Shown in pieces: positions 42,073 to 53,493 of a stretch of DNA of 64,000 bases. The notes below the pieces were generated by a model that saw only the letters and a program-made list of their open reading frames with translations, ran no database searches and was not told the DNA's origin. Both the position numbers and the translations under genes were made by a program. This DNA comes from Polytrichum commune (lineage: Eukaryota; Streptophyta; Polytrichopsida; Polytrichales; Polytrichaceae), in NCBI GenBank assembly GCA_950295325.1, contig OX485804.1, positions 46,500,001 through 46,564,000 of the forward strand. The letters run 5' to 3'. How positions within the stretch are numbered: position 1 is the first letter of the stretch; every line of letters begins with the position of its first letter.

Positions 42073-45000
42073 TACCTTGTTATACATGTTGGTGTGGAGG
42101 TTATTTATGTGTTTATGTGTGCAATATGATAATAATAGGCAATTGTCATTCTCTTTAATTTGCATAGGTTACAAAATGGGGAAATGTTTTGTTTAAGGAT
42201 GTGTTTTTCCCATGGTAGTTTCCCATGTATCGGCCATAGCAGACTTTCAATACTTGTGTGATTTGGGCATCCATGATCCATGGTGCATCCCAAATAGGTG
42301 TAGTTCGTTGGAAAACCATTTTTTACACATGGTATTGTGTTTGAGGTGTGTGGTACAAGCCCGCTTTGATATTCTTTTTGTATGTACCTTTTTAGGGTTT
42401 TGACTAATCCACCGTGTTGTAATTTACTTAGCAATTCAAGATTTGAGTATTTGTGGATTACGAAGCTCAAATGCTTAGAACAAGTATAGATTTTTTGGTC
42501 TTCGTCTTTGAAGTCAAGATGTTTGACAAGGCCTCATAATATTGCTAAGCTCCACATGGCACTTCCCCATGCATAAGAATAGTTCAGCCAAGGGTTGGGA
42601 ATAAACATGTTATGATCCTCTATAAACAACTACTTTAGTCCCGGTGCTATGGCAAAGTCCCAATGAAACATGGCATCCAATATATTTAGAAGGGGTGAGG
42701 GAGGGCGAGGCTTAATAATGGTACAAAATATGAATATAGATTTGTTGAAGTTATAAAAATGAACTTTTCGAGTGCCTTCTTATCAACACTATTTTGCATA
42801 GCTAACATAGAAATCAATCTCCAACTCATGAGTAAGTAATACTTCATTATGGAATGAAATAATGCTATAAATCTCATACTATATGCATAAAAATGAACGA
42901 GAGAGAGAGCAAGGTCTTCACTTGGCATAGCATAGACAAAGCAATTACGGTAGCAAGTGCATCCTCTTTGCATGTTCTAGTCCTAACTCTCATGCGGATG
43001 GGTGGAAATTATCCCAAAGCAATGAAACAACTTGGCAAGCATATTGCAAAAAAAACCAAATTTAATCAATACATAAAAGTGTAAATCAAACTTAGGGTTT
43101 GGGTTAACCCTAATCAATGGAAACCTTGAATCCTTAATGTACGTGGATATGCGAGTATGTATACTTAGGTGGAACTACACTGCAAATGTGTGCAAGTGCA
43201 CTCACAAGCTACAACAAAAATGAAATTAATTGTGTTCAAATGTTACAAGTGTGAATATAATATGCAATAACTCCAACCCAATAACCTTTGAACATTCAAG
43301 AATGAACATAAAATGAAGTCAAATTTGTGAAGAGATTGCCTCATATGTCGTCATACCCCAAACCAAGACGAGCGAGGATTAGTAGCGTACACAAGGTCAA
43401 TTGTAGTATGACTAAGTTAGTATCCATGTTACATGTATACTTATCTCAACTTAAAACTTCATAGTAAAATGAAGCTTTATGATCACATGTGAGACATGAT
43501 TCGCCACAGTCCCCCCACGTTTTGAGTAGTAATCACGTTTCCTATCACACCGTATATTTTACCTCCCAACCATTTGAGAGAGAAAACACCTCACTATGGT
43601 GTAGAGGTAAATATCCTCGGGGGGGGGGGGGTCACTGGCAAAATTGTAGAAACAACATGCGATAAAAAGAAGGGTCTAATACATTCATTGTAGATCAATT
43701 TTGCAAAAAAAATACATATAATATAAGGGGTTTTAAAACAGTGAAACAAATTTACATGTAAAATATCATCACATCCTCTTTCATCTAGTCAGTACATGTA
43801 AAATAGCATGGAAACAATTGTTAGGGGGGTAGCAAGTCTAGGGTAGGGTTTGCGCTAGTGAACGAAAAGAGTTTTATTTATTTATTATTATTATTTAAAA
43901 ATTTTAAAGCTTGGATGGATGACTTCGTAGGTTGGTTGGCTTGAACATTACTAAACCAACGTACCCAATGTGGAGTTAATGTTCTTTACCTACATGCTGG
44001 GAGGGAAAATTTCAGCGCATTGTTTGAATTGCAATCTTCTTTCCAATATTCTTTGGCAATATAAAGTAAACTAGGGTATCTTTAAATGATTCCCAAAAAC
44101 ATTTATAATTATTGATAAGGTGTTTCAAAATACAAGCATTAGAAATATATCATACCTTATAGTATTTTTTGCAAGGTAAATAGCCCCCCGACAAATAAGT
44201 CAAGAGCGCACATGTATGCAAAATATAAAAGGGAGTGATCCCCCCCCCCCCAAGTATTTATCCTGTTGAAGTACCCCTATTGGGTATTATGTCATGAGGG
44301 CATAATACCAAGGGTGGGTCGAACAGGCATTCCAATCACGTTGATTGCATGGTCAACGTTTCTTCTCTTCTCTCTTCTCTACCCCTGACCAACCTCTAAC
44401 CCCTAGTTATTTTCACCAAATTCGTGAATAATGGGTAATATTGGTAGTAACGTGGAAATGATTTCATGGCAAGTAAATGATAATGGAGACATGTGACTTT
44501 GTGTAAAGCTCAATATCTTGAATGATGGTGCTATGTCATACATGAAGAGATGAGTTGTAACGACCACATTATATTATTATCCTTGTTACGTAAAGATCAA
44601 TTATAGATAAAAGTTAAGAAACGCCAGTTGACATTGAACACTTTCATAAAACCATTCTTCCTATAGCATTGTTTACCATGTCCCTCGTAGGGTTTATTCC
44701 TAAAATGCATCATTTCTTTATTGGGTTCTTGTTCCTGGTTGTTGGAAATATACCAATGTGGTACTTATTAGGGCCGCTTTGTTGATAGTCCAAAGAATGG
44801 GTTGAAAATAGCCAATAAAATATAGGAATTGGAGCCTTTGGCCGGGCATAGTGTGAAGCCTCCAAAGGCCAAGTCCAAAGTCCAATGGAAGAAGAACCCT
44901 CCCACTTTATTGGCTCTGTCTGTAGGACAGAGACTATGCATCAACTTCTTCGTTTCAAGAGCAAATTTCCTAACCACTTTGTGTTCACACTTGGACGTTA

Positions 45001-46129
45001 CTTGTTCTTGTTATTTTTGGTCCACTTTATGTAATGTGGATGTTAACTATAGTTTATATATATATATATAAGTGCTCCCTAAAATGCATTGAAAGAAATC
45101 TAGTTAACTGTAGTTATTTCGGCATTTCTTGATTATTTATTTTAAAAAATTCGGGTGATAAGTGAGTAGCTTCAATCCTTGACCCGTATTTGAAAAGAAG
45201 GTGCACCAAATCCAAGAAAGGTTTGGTATAGTGAATAGCCATGGATTGGCATGAGCAAAGTAATCAGCTACAATTGTAGTCTTTCATAGCAAAGGACAGA
45301 GCCTCACGGTTCTACCGTTTTCTTGTTCTTTGCCCAAAACAACCCCACTGATCTAACGCCCAAGATATAGTCAATGATTCATATTTTTATGAGAAAGAAT
45401 CGACAGCCTCTCACCTATAGTTTGGGTATCCATTCCTGCCCGGCCCAAACTTCCTTCGAGAGTCCATCGCCTTCTTCAAAGAGTAGGCATTTTAAATTGG
45501 GATGGCATGTGGACTTTGGCCTCTAGTGTGAAGGGTCGAGAGGCCAAACTCTTGGTTACTTGCAATATGATTGGTGGAAATCGACGGCCTCTCGACCTTC
45601 GGCCATAGTGTGAAGTGCCCACAGCCCCTCAACTTGGATGGCCATAGTGTGAAGTGGCCCTTAGAGACAAATCATGTTTAGTCCACCACATGTTTACTTT
45701 GGTCAAATGGTAGAGCCATGGAGACCAAGGCTTTGTAGAATATGTAAAACAAAAAGAGCAAATCGACAAAAGAGGAGAGAGATCATGCAAAATAGTGTCC
45801 ATGTTGTAGTCTAATTGCACACGAGGTCCTCACATGTGCCCATATTTCCCAAGTAATAGGACGAGTGTTAGAAGGTTGTACAACATATGTGTAAACAAAC
45901 CATCATACATGTTATTCATGTCCACAATAGCGAAACAACAAATCAAGCATATTCAAACAATGAATTATCTATCTACAATTTGTCTTGCTTTATTATAATC
46001 CTTTTTGAACCCTTGTATCAAACTATAGCACTTTTGTTGTAACAACACCTTTGGTTCCGGTGCTAGGTGAACCAATTTACTTGGTCTTATCATTGTGTTG
46101 TTACGTGATAGTTGATCAACAACTACGCT
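42073..46129. other. Intergenic; no complete gene
   Basis: A minus-strand frame at 42105-42470 contains HGKLPWEKHI and CNLC, loosely like the zinc-knuckle tail of LINE polyproteins, but too weak to call. G or C homopolymers occur at 43621-43632 and about 44240-44250. Element A-type words occur at 44849, 45522, 45604 and 45643. Confidence 0.4.
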
Positions 46130-46225
46130 AAATATGATATTTAGTGTCACTTTCTACTTGGAATTACACACTGTTGTATCTACATTAATTGTGTATCTCA
46201 TAATTTACCAACAAATGTCAAATTG
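46130..46225 (+). repeat. Dispersed repeat B, plus copy
   Basis: Partner of 41985-42072 in opposite orientation, starting with GCTAAATATGATATTTAGTGT and sharing TTGGAATTAC and ACCAACAAATGT. Confidence 0.6.
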
Positions 46226-46267
46226 GTTGTTTGGACATTATAGAGCATCAAAAACTTTACTTGGTGA

Positions 46268-46453
46268 TGGTCCGAGATGACCCTAAACTACCGGATGATG
46301 GTGGAGAGATACCCAAATCTCAAGGAAGAGGTTGGCGGTTTGAATCCCAACTATGAGATCTCCTCTCTACTTGATGGAAAACTTGCTAGGTGGTCAACTG
46401 CTTCTTGTGCTTTGGCGCTGGCATGTCGGCCTTCTGTCTCCAAAAAAAAAAAA
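46268..46453 (+). mobile_element. tRNA-type SINE with poly(A) and target duplication
   Basis: It has a clear RNA polymerase III B-box, GGTTTGAATCCC, about 80 bases from its start, a roughly 100-bp tail body, and a 12-A run at the 3' end (46442-46453). AAAACTTTACTTGGTGA flanks both sides (46251-46267 and 46450-46466, the second overlapping the poly(A)). This is the hallmark of LINE-mediated SINE insertion. The A-box is not clear. Confidence 0.82.
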
Positions 46454-46466
46454 CTTTACTTGGTGA

Positions 46467-47803
46467 AAAGTTACATCAATAATAGAAATATATAGCACAG
46501 TCTAACTCCGTATAGTAAGTGTATACACAATGTAAGTGTAACACCATATACACAACTATATTGGGACTAAAGGTGCAGTGTAACTTGCATCTTAAGTTTA
46601 GGTCTCATTACACTTTATGTGGTATTTAGTGTCACGTGCATTGTTTGCGAAGGGCCCAAAATAGATGCTTCGAGGTCTCAAAGTGTCACGCCATCTAATT
46701 TGCAATACGATTCCATTCGTCAACATGAGTAACTTCTTTAACTAAAAAAAAAACTTCTACAATATGACTTTCAAGGTGTAGCACATTGGGATACTTTAGA
46801 TGATAGTGTTGCCTTTTTGTATGAAAGGGGAAAATATTTTCAACATACGAATGGCAAATGTCATTTGTGTACACTTCAGTCAACTTCTAGACCATTCAGT
46901 AACATAGGCATGCACCTCACAACACTATTGAACATGCTCACTCCAAAATATTATAGTAATCTCTTCACTTAAGTACGCACTTTGAATCGGAGCCATTGGT
47001 GCGCATTTAGTTGGTAGGTGCGTACTTTACTCATATTGCTTTCTAGACCCTCTAATTCGATGAATCGCAACAGGAAACGGATGAAACAGGAGGCAAACCG
47101 ATCACACCAAGCAAGCGGATGTCAAGGCGGGAGTATGAAGTCAGTGAAGGCGCCATCCGGAAAGTCTAGGATAATCGGGAGTACATACTGCAATGAAATC
47201 TTGCATGTCAAGACATTTGTTGAATTTGAAAGTGCTACCGACTTCAAAGGCTTTGAAGCTTTACACAACAATGTCCTCGACATCAACGACCAATTGCTTT
47301 ACTCCGATGTTTAAACAGAAGTTGGACAAATGTATGATGAATTGTGATAATCGTTTGCGACGTTTCAATGAAACGTTAATAAACTGACATTGAATATCAA
47401 GGGTAAAAAAATCATGCATTTGCGACAAATGACTATGCATGACATGTTTAGACAATAAAGTACGAGCCTTGATTTTTGTCAAAAAAATTGCGCACTTAAC
47501 CGGGATGGGTACTTCAATGGGCATGTACTTAAGCGGGAGATTATTGTAGGAAGCGCACTTGAACGCGAAGTGTCACGAGGTGACAATTATGAGGAAGTTG
47601 TTAACTCTTTATGTAACCTAGCATACGCCTCAAAATAGGGTAAATGATACTAAATACCATAATCGGTGTAGTGATTGCGGAAACTAAAGAGAGAGAGAGA
47701 GAGAGAGAGGGGGAGGTGGGGAGAGCTCAAATGTGGACTTAAGGCGGGTTTATGGAGCATGGACGAGTGACAATCCTCATTGCCTCTCTCTCACATTTAG
47801 TAG
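46467..47803. other. Intergenic; no gene recognised
   Basis: A plus-strand open frame at 47018-47314 (98 codons, basic start and SGKSRIIGSTYC near the middle) matches no family I know. A (GA)n microsatellite lies at 47688-47709 just before the LINE target site. Confidence 0.4.
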
Positions 47804-47816
47804 TGTGTACTTTGGA

Positions 47817-49741
47817 CCACAAAACTTCACCCCCTGGGCCAAGAGAATATGCACGTCAAATGGACATCATTGGCACCAAACTACAAATACCCATCATATT
47901 TACCGCAACTGTACCACCAACACCATTGACCACGGCAGTAAGAAATGGTCCCAACTCACATACCCTCCTTCCCCACCGACGACCCAAATTACTAATATCC
48001 CACTAATCACTAATCAAAACATATGTCTACCCCTCAAATACCAACCGCAATTTTACTATTATGCAGATGGATCATTTATACCCCCCCAAAGCAATAACCC
48101 AAGAACATTGGAGGCGAGAAAAAGCAGGATATGGTATATACAACCCTTTCAAAAATCTCAAAATCGCAGAAAGACTACCATGACTCCAAAATATTCTAAG
48201 AGCATAACTCATGGCTATACACCACACCCTCCGCCTCCTTACTACCACATATCATAATGAACCCGCACATATTTTTACAAATTGTCTCAATGTTTTATAT
48301 CTCATAAACACGCAAACAAAACACCCAACCATACACAACAACCACCCAGATAAGAAAATACTTGAATCTATAGTTAAAATGTTGCAAGACCGTACACAAA
48401 CCACCACACTTCATAAAGTCAAAGCCCACACGAACATAAGTGGCAATGAACAAGTTGATAAACTAGCTAAAATGGGATGTACATTAGAACACAGAGATGC
48501 CCTAGCAACACACGAACATGCCCACCCCACTCCATATTATTTCCAAAAAAATTGATGGCACTCAATGCAAGACACACCAGATAAAGGCCCCATCCGACAC
48601 CTTGGAAAATACATCCTTAAATATGACAAAAAACACAACCTAACAATTATGGCATCCCAAACACACCAATTACACAAATGGCTCGACGACAAAGACATTG
48701 ACAAACCATTGTCAAATGATTTTTGGAACAACCCGGTTATCACAAGTAAACAAAAAACATGCCTAGTAAAATTTAGAACTGGACAATATATGGGACATGC
48801 CAGGAAACAACTCTTCTTTGGTAGAACCGCATACCCATCCCACACATGCCCAATTTGTAACTCACTAGAAGCAGATACATGGTTACATGTACTCCTTAAA
48901 TGTAAACAACAACACATTCACGCACTAATCACAAATAGACATAACAAAGCTGTATGGGAAATCCGTAAACTTCTCATCTCAAATAAACTTACCAGACATT
49001 ATATACTTATGAATGCAGGAATACACAACGACTCCCCACAAGAAAACACAGTACCCGCATGGCTACTACCATGCACATGCGACACCCAATGATGTCATTG
49101 CAATGCTCGGCTCAAACCCGACATATTATGTGTCATCGGTCATCCATACAATTCTCCGCCACCAGAAGCACCCACACAATAAGTCACTATACAATACATA
49201 GAATTCACATACTGTAATGACAGGTTCTCTGCAGAAACACTAGAAAGAAAAACCATGAAATATCAACCATTTATTAACAACCTCGCTACAAGAGGATGGA
49301 AGGTAGCCCCACTCATAGTACTAGCACCAGGCGCTAGAGCCACAACTCACATCCCCTCGATGAAGGCACTAGAAACACAACTCAAACTTCCTACATCACA
49401 AATTAGGCACACATTTCAACAAATCAATATAATTGCCATACAATATGCACACTCAATACTAATCCACAAAAGACGGATAGAGAATACGCAACCTATCAAT
49501 AATTTACAAAACTATATTTAAATCCTAAGGACCCAACATATTCACCTCCAAAGCCCATCCCACCGGTTAAACCGGTAAAAATCACTAGTTACTAATATAG
49601 TGTCTACTCCCTGAAAAGGGTGAAGTAGTATTACACCCAACGCCATTACCCTGGGGTATGGCTTAGGATGTCTTATGAACAGACACTCTATTCACTCCGG
49701 CCCCTAAAAGGGGCCGGAGTTCTTCTTCTTCTTCTTCTTCT
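47817..49741 (+). mobile_element. 5'-truncated LINE with RNase H, CCHC knuckle and RLE-like nuclease
   Basis: TGTGTACTTTGGA flanks the insertion (47804-47816 and 49742-49754), so its ends are known. Reading through two or three frameshifts, the order is as follows. RNase H comes first: YADGSF near 48058, an LRAELMAI-type Glu region near 48200, then HKVKAHTNISGNEQVDKLAK (48415-48472). Then comes FRTGQYMG and a CX2CX9HX4C knuckle (CPIC...H...C, 48849-48902). Last is a nuclease-like domain with KPDIL (near 49115), IEFTYCNDRF (near 49200) and GWKVAPLIVL. The PD...E(x)T arrangement fits restriction-like endonucleases of non-LTR elements. The RNase H third acidic position reads TN where D is expected, and an in-frame TAA lies at 49191-49193, so the copy is dead. 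It ends in a hairpin and a (TTC)n tail. Confidence 0.83.
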
Positions 49742-49743
49742 TG
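49694..49743 (+). terminator. LINE 3'-terminal hairpin and (TTC)n tail
   Basis: ACTCCGGCCCC and GGGGCCGGAGT form a perfect 11-bp stem around a TAAAA loop (49694-49720), followed directly by about 23 bases of (TTC)n and then the target duplication. A weaker stem (CTACTCCCT/AGGGTGAAGTAG) lies at about 49602-49627. Such 3' structures are often the RNA signal recognised by the element's own reverse transcriptase; that role is inferred. Confidence 0.7.
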
Positions 49744-49754
49744 TGTACTTTGGA

Positions 49755-50215
49755 ACCTATAAAAATCCAAAGGAACATTGTGACCTAAATATTAAGAAAT
49801 GATAGCATACGGTGGATGTGTAGCAAACACACTCTTTGGTTTCATTATTATGAGAGTGATAGATGGCATGATAAGTAAATATTGTAATGCAAACTTGGGC
49901 TTGAAAAATGCAAGGAGCTACTAGATTTAACTATAACCAAAGGGATTCACATAACACCTCTCCATGTGAGACATCAAACCGGGTTAGGTCATGCTTATTT
50001 ACCTTCTAAAGTCATCACATCTAACAACCAATACATTTGTTCATATTTATGAGTGACCATTGTCGAACACCTTTCACGTCTTCGACAAGTACCTATCATG
50101 CATGAATCACATATATTAATCGGTCACATATACTTTGCTTGCATATTGGTTATGTAGCATGAGGATGTACATTTCTCACTCTCATACCATAATACGTAGA
50201 CCGAGGACTTCGGAT
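49755..50215. other. Spacer between the LINE and the CACTA element
   Basis: AT-rich DNA with no gene or repeat I can support. Confidence 0.4.
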
Positions 50216-50461
50216 GTTCACTACAAGAGTTTATATGACCTATTTGACAAAAATGTGACGAAATTCTGTTAATTTGGGTGTCATATAGGGCACCTTGATT
50301 CGGTCATACAATTAACAGAGTTCTGTCAATTTCTTTGTCATCTGGGACAATTATACACGTAGGATTCCATTTACTCCGGCCCCCTTGCCATGTTGGATTC
50401 TCTTTACCTCGTCATTTACCATGGTGATGTGGTTTAATGTCCAAGTTATACTAGTAAAAAA

Positions 50462-50659
50462 ATCCTAAATTAGTAATCCACCCTCGCATTTGGGGCCCAC
50501 TCACATAGGTCTAAGGGCGAAGGGCCACCTCACCTAACCTAGGCTAATGGACAAAGCCACCTACCTACCCTAGGCGAAGCCAAGGGTGAGGGGTCAAGGG
50601 GATCGAACCTTGAACCTCTTGGCTATAGTGTGAAGGCCTTAGCCACTAAGCCACCGCTC
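50462..50659 (-). mobile_element. tRNA-derived SINE nested in the CACTA element
   Basis: On the minus strand the head reads GGTGGCTTAGTGGCTAAGGC (A-box) and then GGTTCGATCCCC (B-box), spaced as in a tRNA (about 40 bp). A body of about 130 bp follows, ending in a T-run on that strand. No clear target duplication was found. Between the boxes lies TTCACACTATAGCCAAGAGG, which resembles the end of element A. Confidence 0.68.
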
Positions 50660-50889
50660 ATTACATGATATAGGCCAAGTATGTAAGAGTTTTGTATGAA
50701 GAAGCCATAAGACTTATAAACTTATGTATATATATTTTTTAATTAGTGAAAGTAAAAACAAGCATAGAATTAATGTATTTACTGTTTTTAATTAGTACGT
50801 ATTGTATTTGTATTAAAAACAATTTACAAAAATACTCCTAAACATTATTACAGTAATTATTGTAATTATTTTAACTACATTAATTACAA

Positions 50890-51030
50890 TAATTTCAGTA
50901 TTTACTTAAATTAGCAAATTTCAGTATTTAGTTAAATTGGTAATTTCCCCATTTACTTAAATTAGTAATTTCAGTATTTACTCAAAAGGGTAATTTCAGT
51001 ATTTACTTAAATTGGTAATTTCAGTATTTA
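50890..51030. repeat. AT-rich minisatellite
   Basis: About six imperfect units of roughly 25 bp built on TTCAGTATTTACTTAAATTNGTAA. A smaller array, (CCTTTTGTAACA)x3, follows at 51120-51152. Confidence 0.75.
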
Positions 51031-51352
51031 CATTAATTAATTAAATTAATTATTACATTAATTATAGTAAATACATTATTTATATTAATTACTTATACTA
51101 GTAATTACAATAATTAAAAACCTTTTGTAACACCTTTTGTAACACCTTTTGTTGTTAATAAATATGAGACACATGCTCAGGTGAAGGGAATAAGTTAAAC
51201 GTGAAATATATAAATCTGATGACAGAAAATTGACACAAATTTTGAATAATGTCCGAATTGACAAAAACTCATAGCTTTGAGCTGATTTTGTCACTTCGGA
51301 CATTTTAGTGTCATATTTTTGTCAATTATACACCCATTTCCTTGTAGTGGTT

Positions 51353-53069
51353 CCAAAATCTCATGACCACGGGTTCACAAACATATATATTTTTCCCATA
51401 CATTTGTGTCACACCGATGATTTCATATATGAAGACTAAAACAACAAGACAGTAAAGGTTGTTTCATTTGAGATTATGCTCCAAGCTCTCTTGATAACAT
51501 AATCCAATATCGTTATTTGCTCTTTATCAAGGTTGAATTGAATTCATAACTATATCATTAATTTGGGACTTTTTCGGCATTTTGAGATAGTTACAAATAT
51601 AAGAACACGGATAAAATCACACAGATATTGGAGAATGTTGTAAGATGCAAATACTTTGAAGTGGGTGTTCATATCAAGAACCCAATTAAGAACTCATATC
51701 AAGATGGTTTAGGTAGGACGACCCAAACATTAGACCATGTTGTTGTGGTCCATATATTAATTTGAGACAAGAGAAGGTCTCAAATTAACGAATGTAGTGA
51801 TATTCAATCAAAATATAATAATCAAATAACGATGTCCGACAACATAATGTAGAACAAGTCTAGTTCAACAAACAAAAAACACCTTCGTTAAGAGGTTGGG
51901 GCATACAAAATTTGATTATTTAGTTAGTTAGTTAGTTAGTTATTGTTTGTCTTTTTTGTCTTTTTTGTTTGTTTTTGGTTTTATGCTCAGGGCCACTTTA
52001 CACACGAGACTGAGAGCCCATGAGCATTACACTTCCAGCACTCTCATTGGTGGAAAAGGCGGTACCGGTTGTGAGGCCAAACCACCCACCCTTCATCGTC
52101 CTAGTCCGGGTGAGGGAATGGATATCACATTCATTTTTCCACAACTCCATTCGACCAAATTCGTGAGAGTCCATTATATCTCCCATCAATAATTGCACAC
52201 CAATCCATTCCATGATAATATTACAAGCGTTGACAAACGCTCTTCTCTACTATCACAAACCTACACACTCTATTGCGACCCCAACATTACTCCCATCCGA
52301 GTTCACCCATTGCTCCCACCATCTAATGCCTTTTGTTCCCCCATTTTGCTAATAAGCTAATTTTATAAATTAATATTAAGTAATGGCCTAATTAACTAGC
52401 CATCACCTAATCTAGTGTAGTACTAGAGGCTCCCCTCCTTATACCACCTCGTCTACCCGTTTAGGCCTCTAATTAAATCCTTGAGGCCTAACATACTAAG
52501 TTCTAGCTGTTGCCTTGCAGCTTAGTCCCACAGTCCACTTGTTGCTGCCTTGCAGCTTAGAGTCCCACAGTCCAGCCGTTGCTGCCTTGCAGCTTATAGT
52601 CCCCACATTATCTAAGCTCCCTCTAATCACTATCTTCTCTAACACATTACGCAACACAAACACGCCCACACCCACCCACAGGAGAGAGAGAGAGAGAATG
52701 AGAGAGGAGGAAGGAAGATGAGAGAGGGCATCCCACAACCACGACCTCCTTAACCTTTTCCTACTTAGTAGGACCTTATCCTACCCACTAACTCCTCACC
52801 CCCTAAACCAACAAGAACACGTTCTAATTCAAACATTTAAATCAAAGGCCCTTCCTCTTGCCTCATCAAACACTACTCCTCTAATCAAAACACTCCCTAA
52901 TGCCACTAAACCTCTACTTAACCACACGAAATGGCTTAAGGCCTAAACATAAATCCACACCAAGCCTCACTCTTTTTATACTTTTAATTGTTTCAATAAC
53001 ACTCCAAATGCAATTCTAAGTAGATCCTAAACATAAAACAAATATGAGCAACCATTTTGGGCTCATACA
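51353..53069. other. Intergenic with small tandem repeats
   Basis: No gene. A (TTAG)n run lies at about 51919-51943. An element-A-type short unit lies at 51991-52075 (GGCCACTTTACACACGAG start). A three-copy repeat of about 42 bp at 52507-52600 is built on TTGCTGCCTTGCAGCTTA and AGTCCCACAGTCCA. A (GA)n tract follows at 52681-52697. Confidence 0.5.
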
Positions 53070-53493
53070 GGTCCAACTTCACTTCACACTACACTTGAGG
53101 GACCAATGGAGTATGTGAATGCAATATGGATGTCAAGTCTACATGGATTCCTACATGACATCCAATGGATCATATTTCATGGTCACTTGGATTGTTTTCA
53201 AAACCCACCTCTTGGAGGTAGGCCTAACACAAAACCAGGAGATTCTGACACTCCAAACGCTCACAACTGTTGAATTATTCTATTTTATCATGTGTGAGGA
53301 CCCGCATGAATAGAAATTCATTAAAATAGCATTTGATTGAAGACTCGGTTACATATGACTTCAAAACTGTACTCGAGGATCCATGACCACGCTACATGCT
53401 TTTTGGAGGTGTCTTTGAGACGGCCTTTGGACACTTTCTTGTGGGCTCTCACAAATTCATGGTCACGGCTCTTGGCTCGTGTGTGAAGTGGCC
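53070..53493 (-). mobile_element. Element A, inverted full copy
   Basis: Inverted partner of 34126-34552 at 424 bp. It starts GGTCCAACTTCACTTCACAC and ends CTCGTGTGTGAAGTGGCC on the plus strand. Roughly three quarters of positions appear to match by eye. Confidence 0.7.

Larger units (their letters stand above)
50219..51349. mobile_element. Non-autonomous CACTA (En/Spm) element
   Basis: It begins CACTACAAG and ends CTTGTAGTG, the canonical CACTA terminus, flanked by a perfect 3-bp duplication GTT (50216-50218 and 51350-51352). Subterminal TTGACA/TGTCA-type words recur at both ends (for example GACAAAAATGTGACG near 50249 and TTTTGTCACTTCGGACA near 51287). At 1131 bp it encodes no transposase. 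It contains a nested SINE-like unit and a minisatellite. Confidence 0.88.

Noticed and set aside
42105-42470. Minus-strand frame with CNLC and HGKLPW, like a LINE zinc tail
   Set aside because: Resemblance is too short and lacks RT or RNase H motifs nearby.
47018-47314. 98-codon plus-strand frame
   Set aside because: No recognised family, no neighbouring exons and a repeat-rich setting; not called as a gene.
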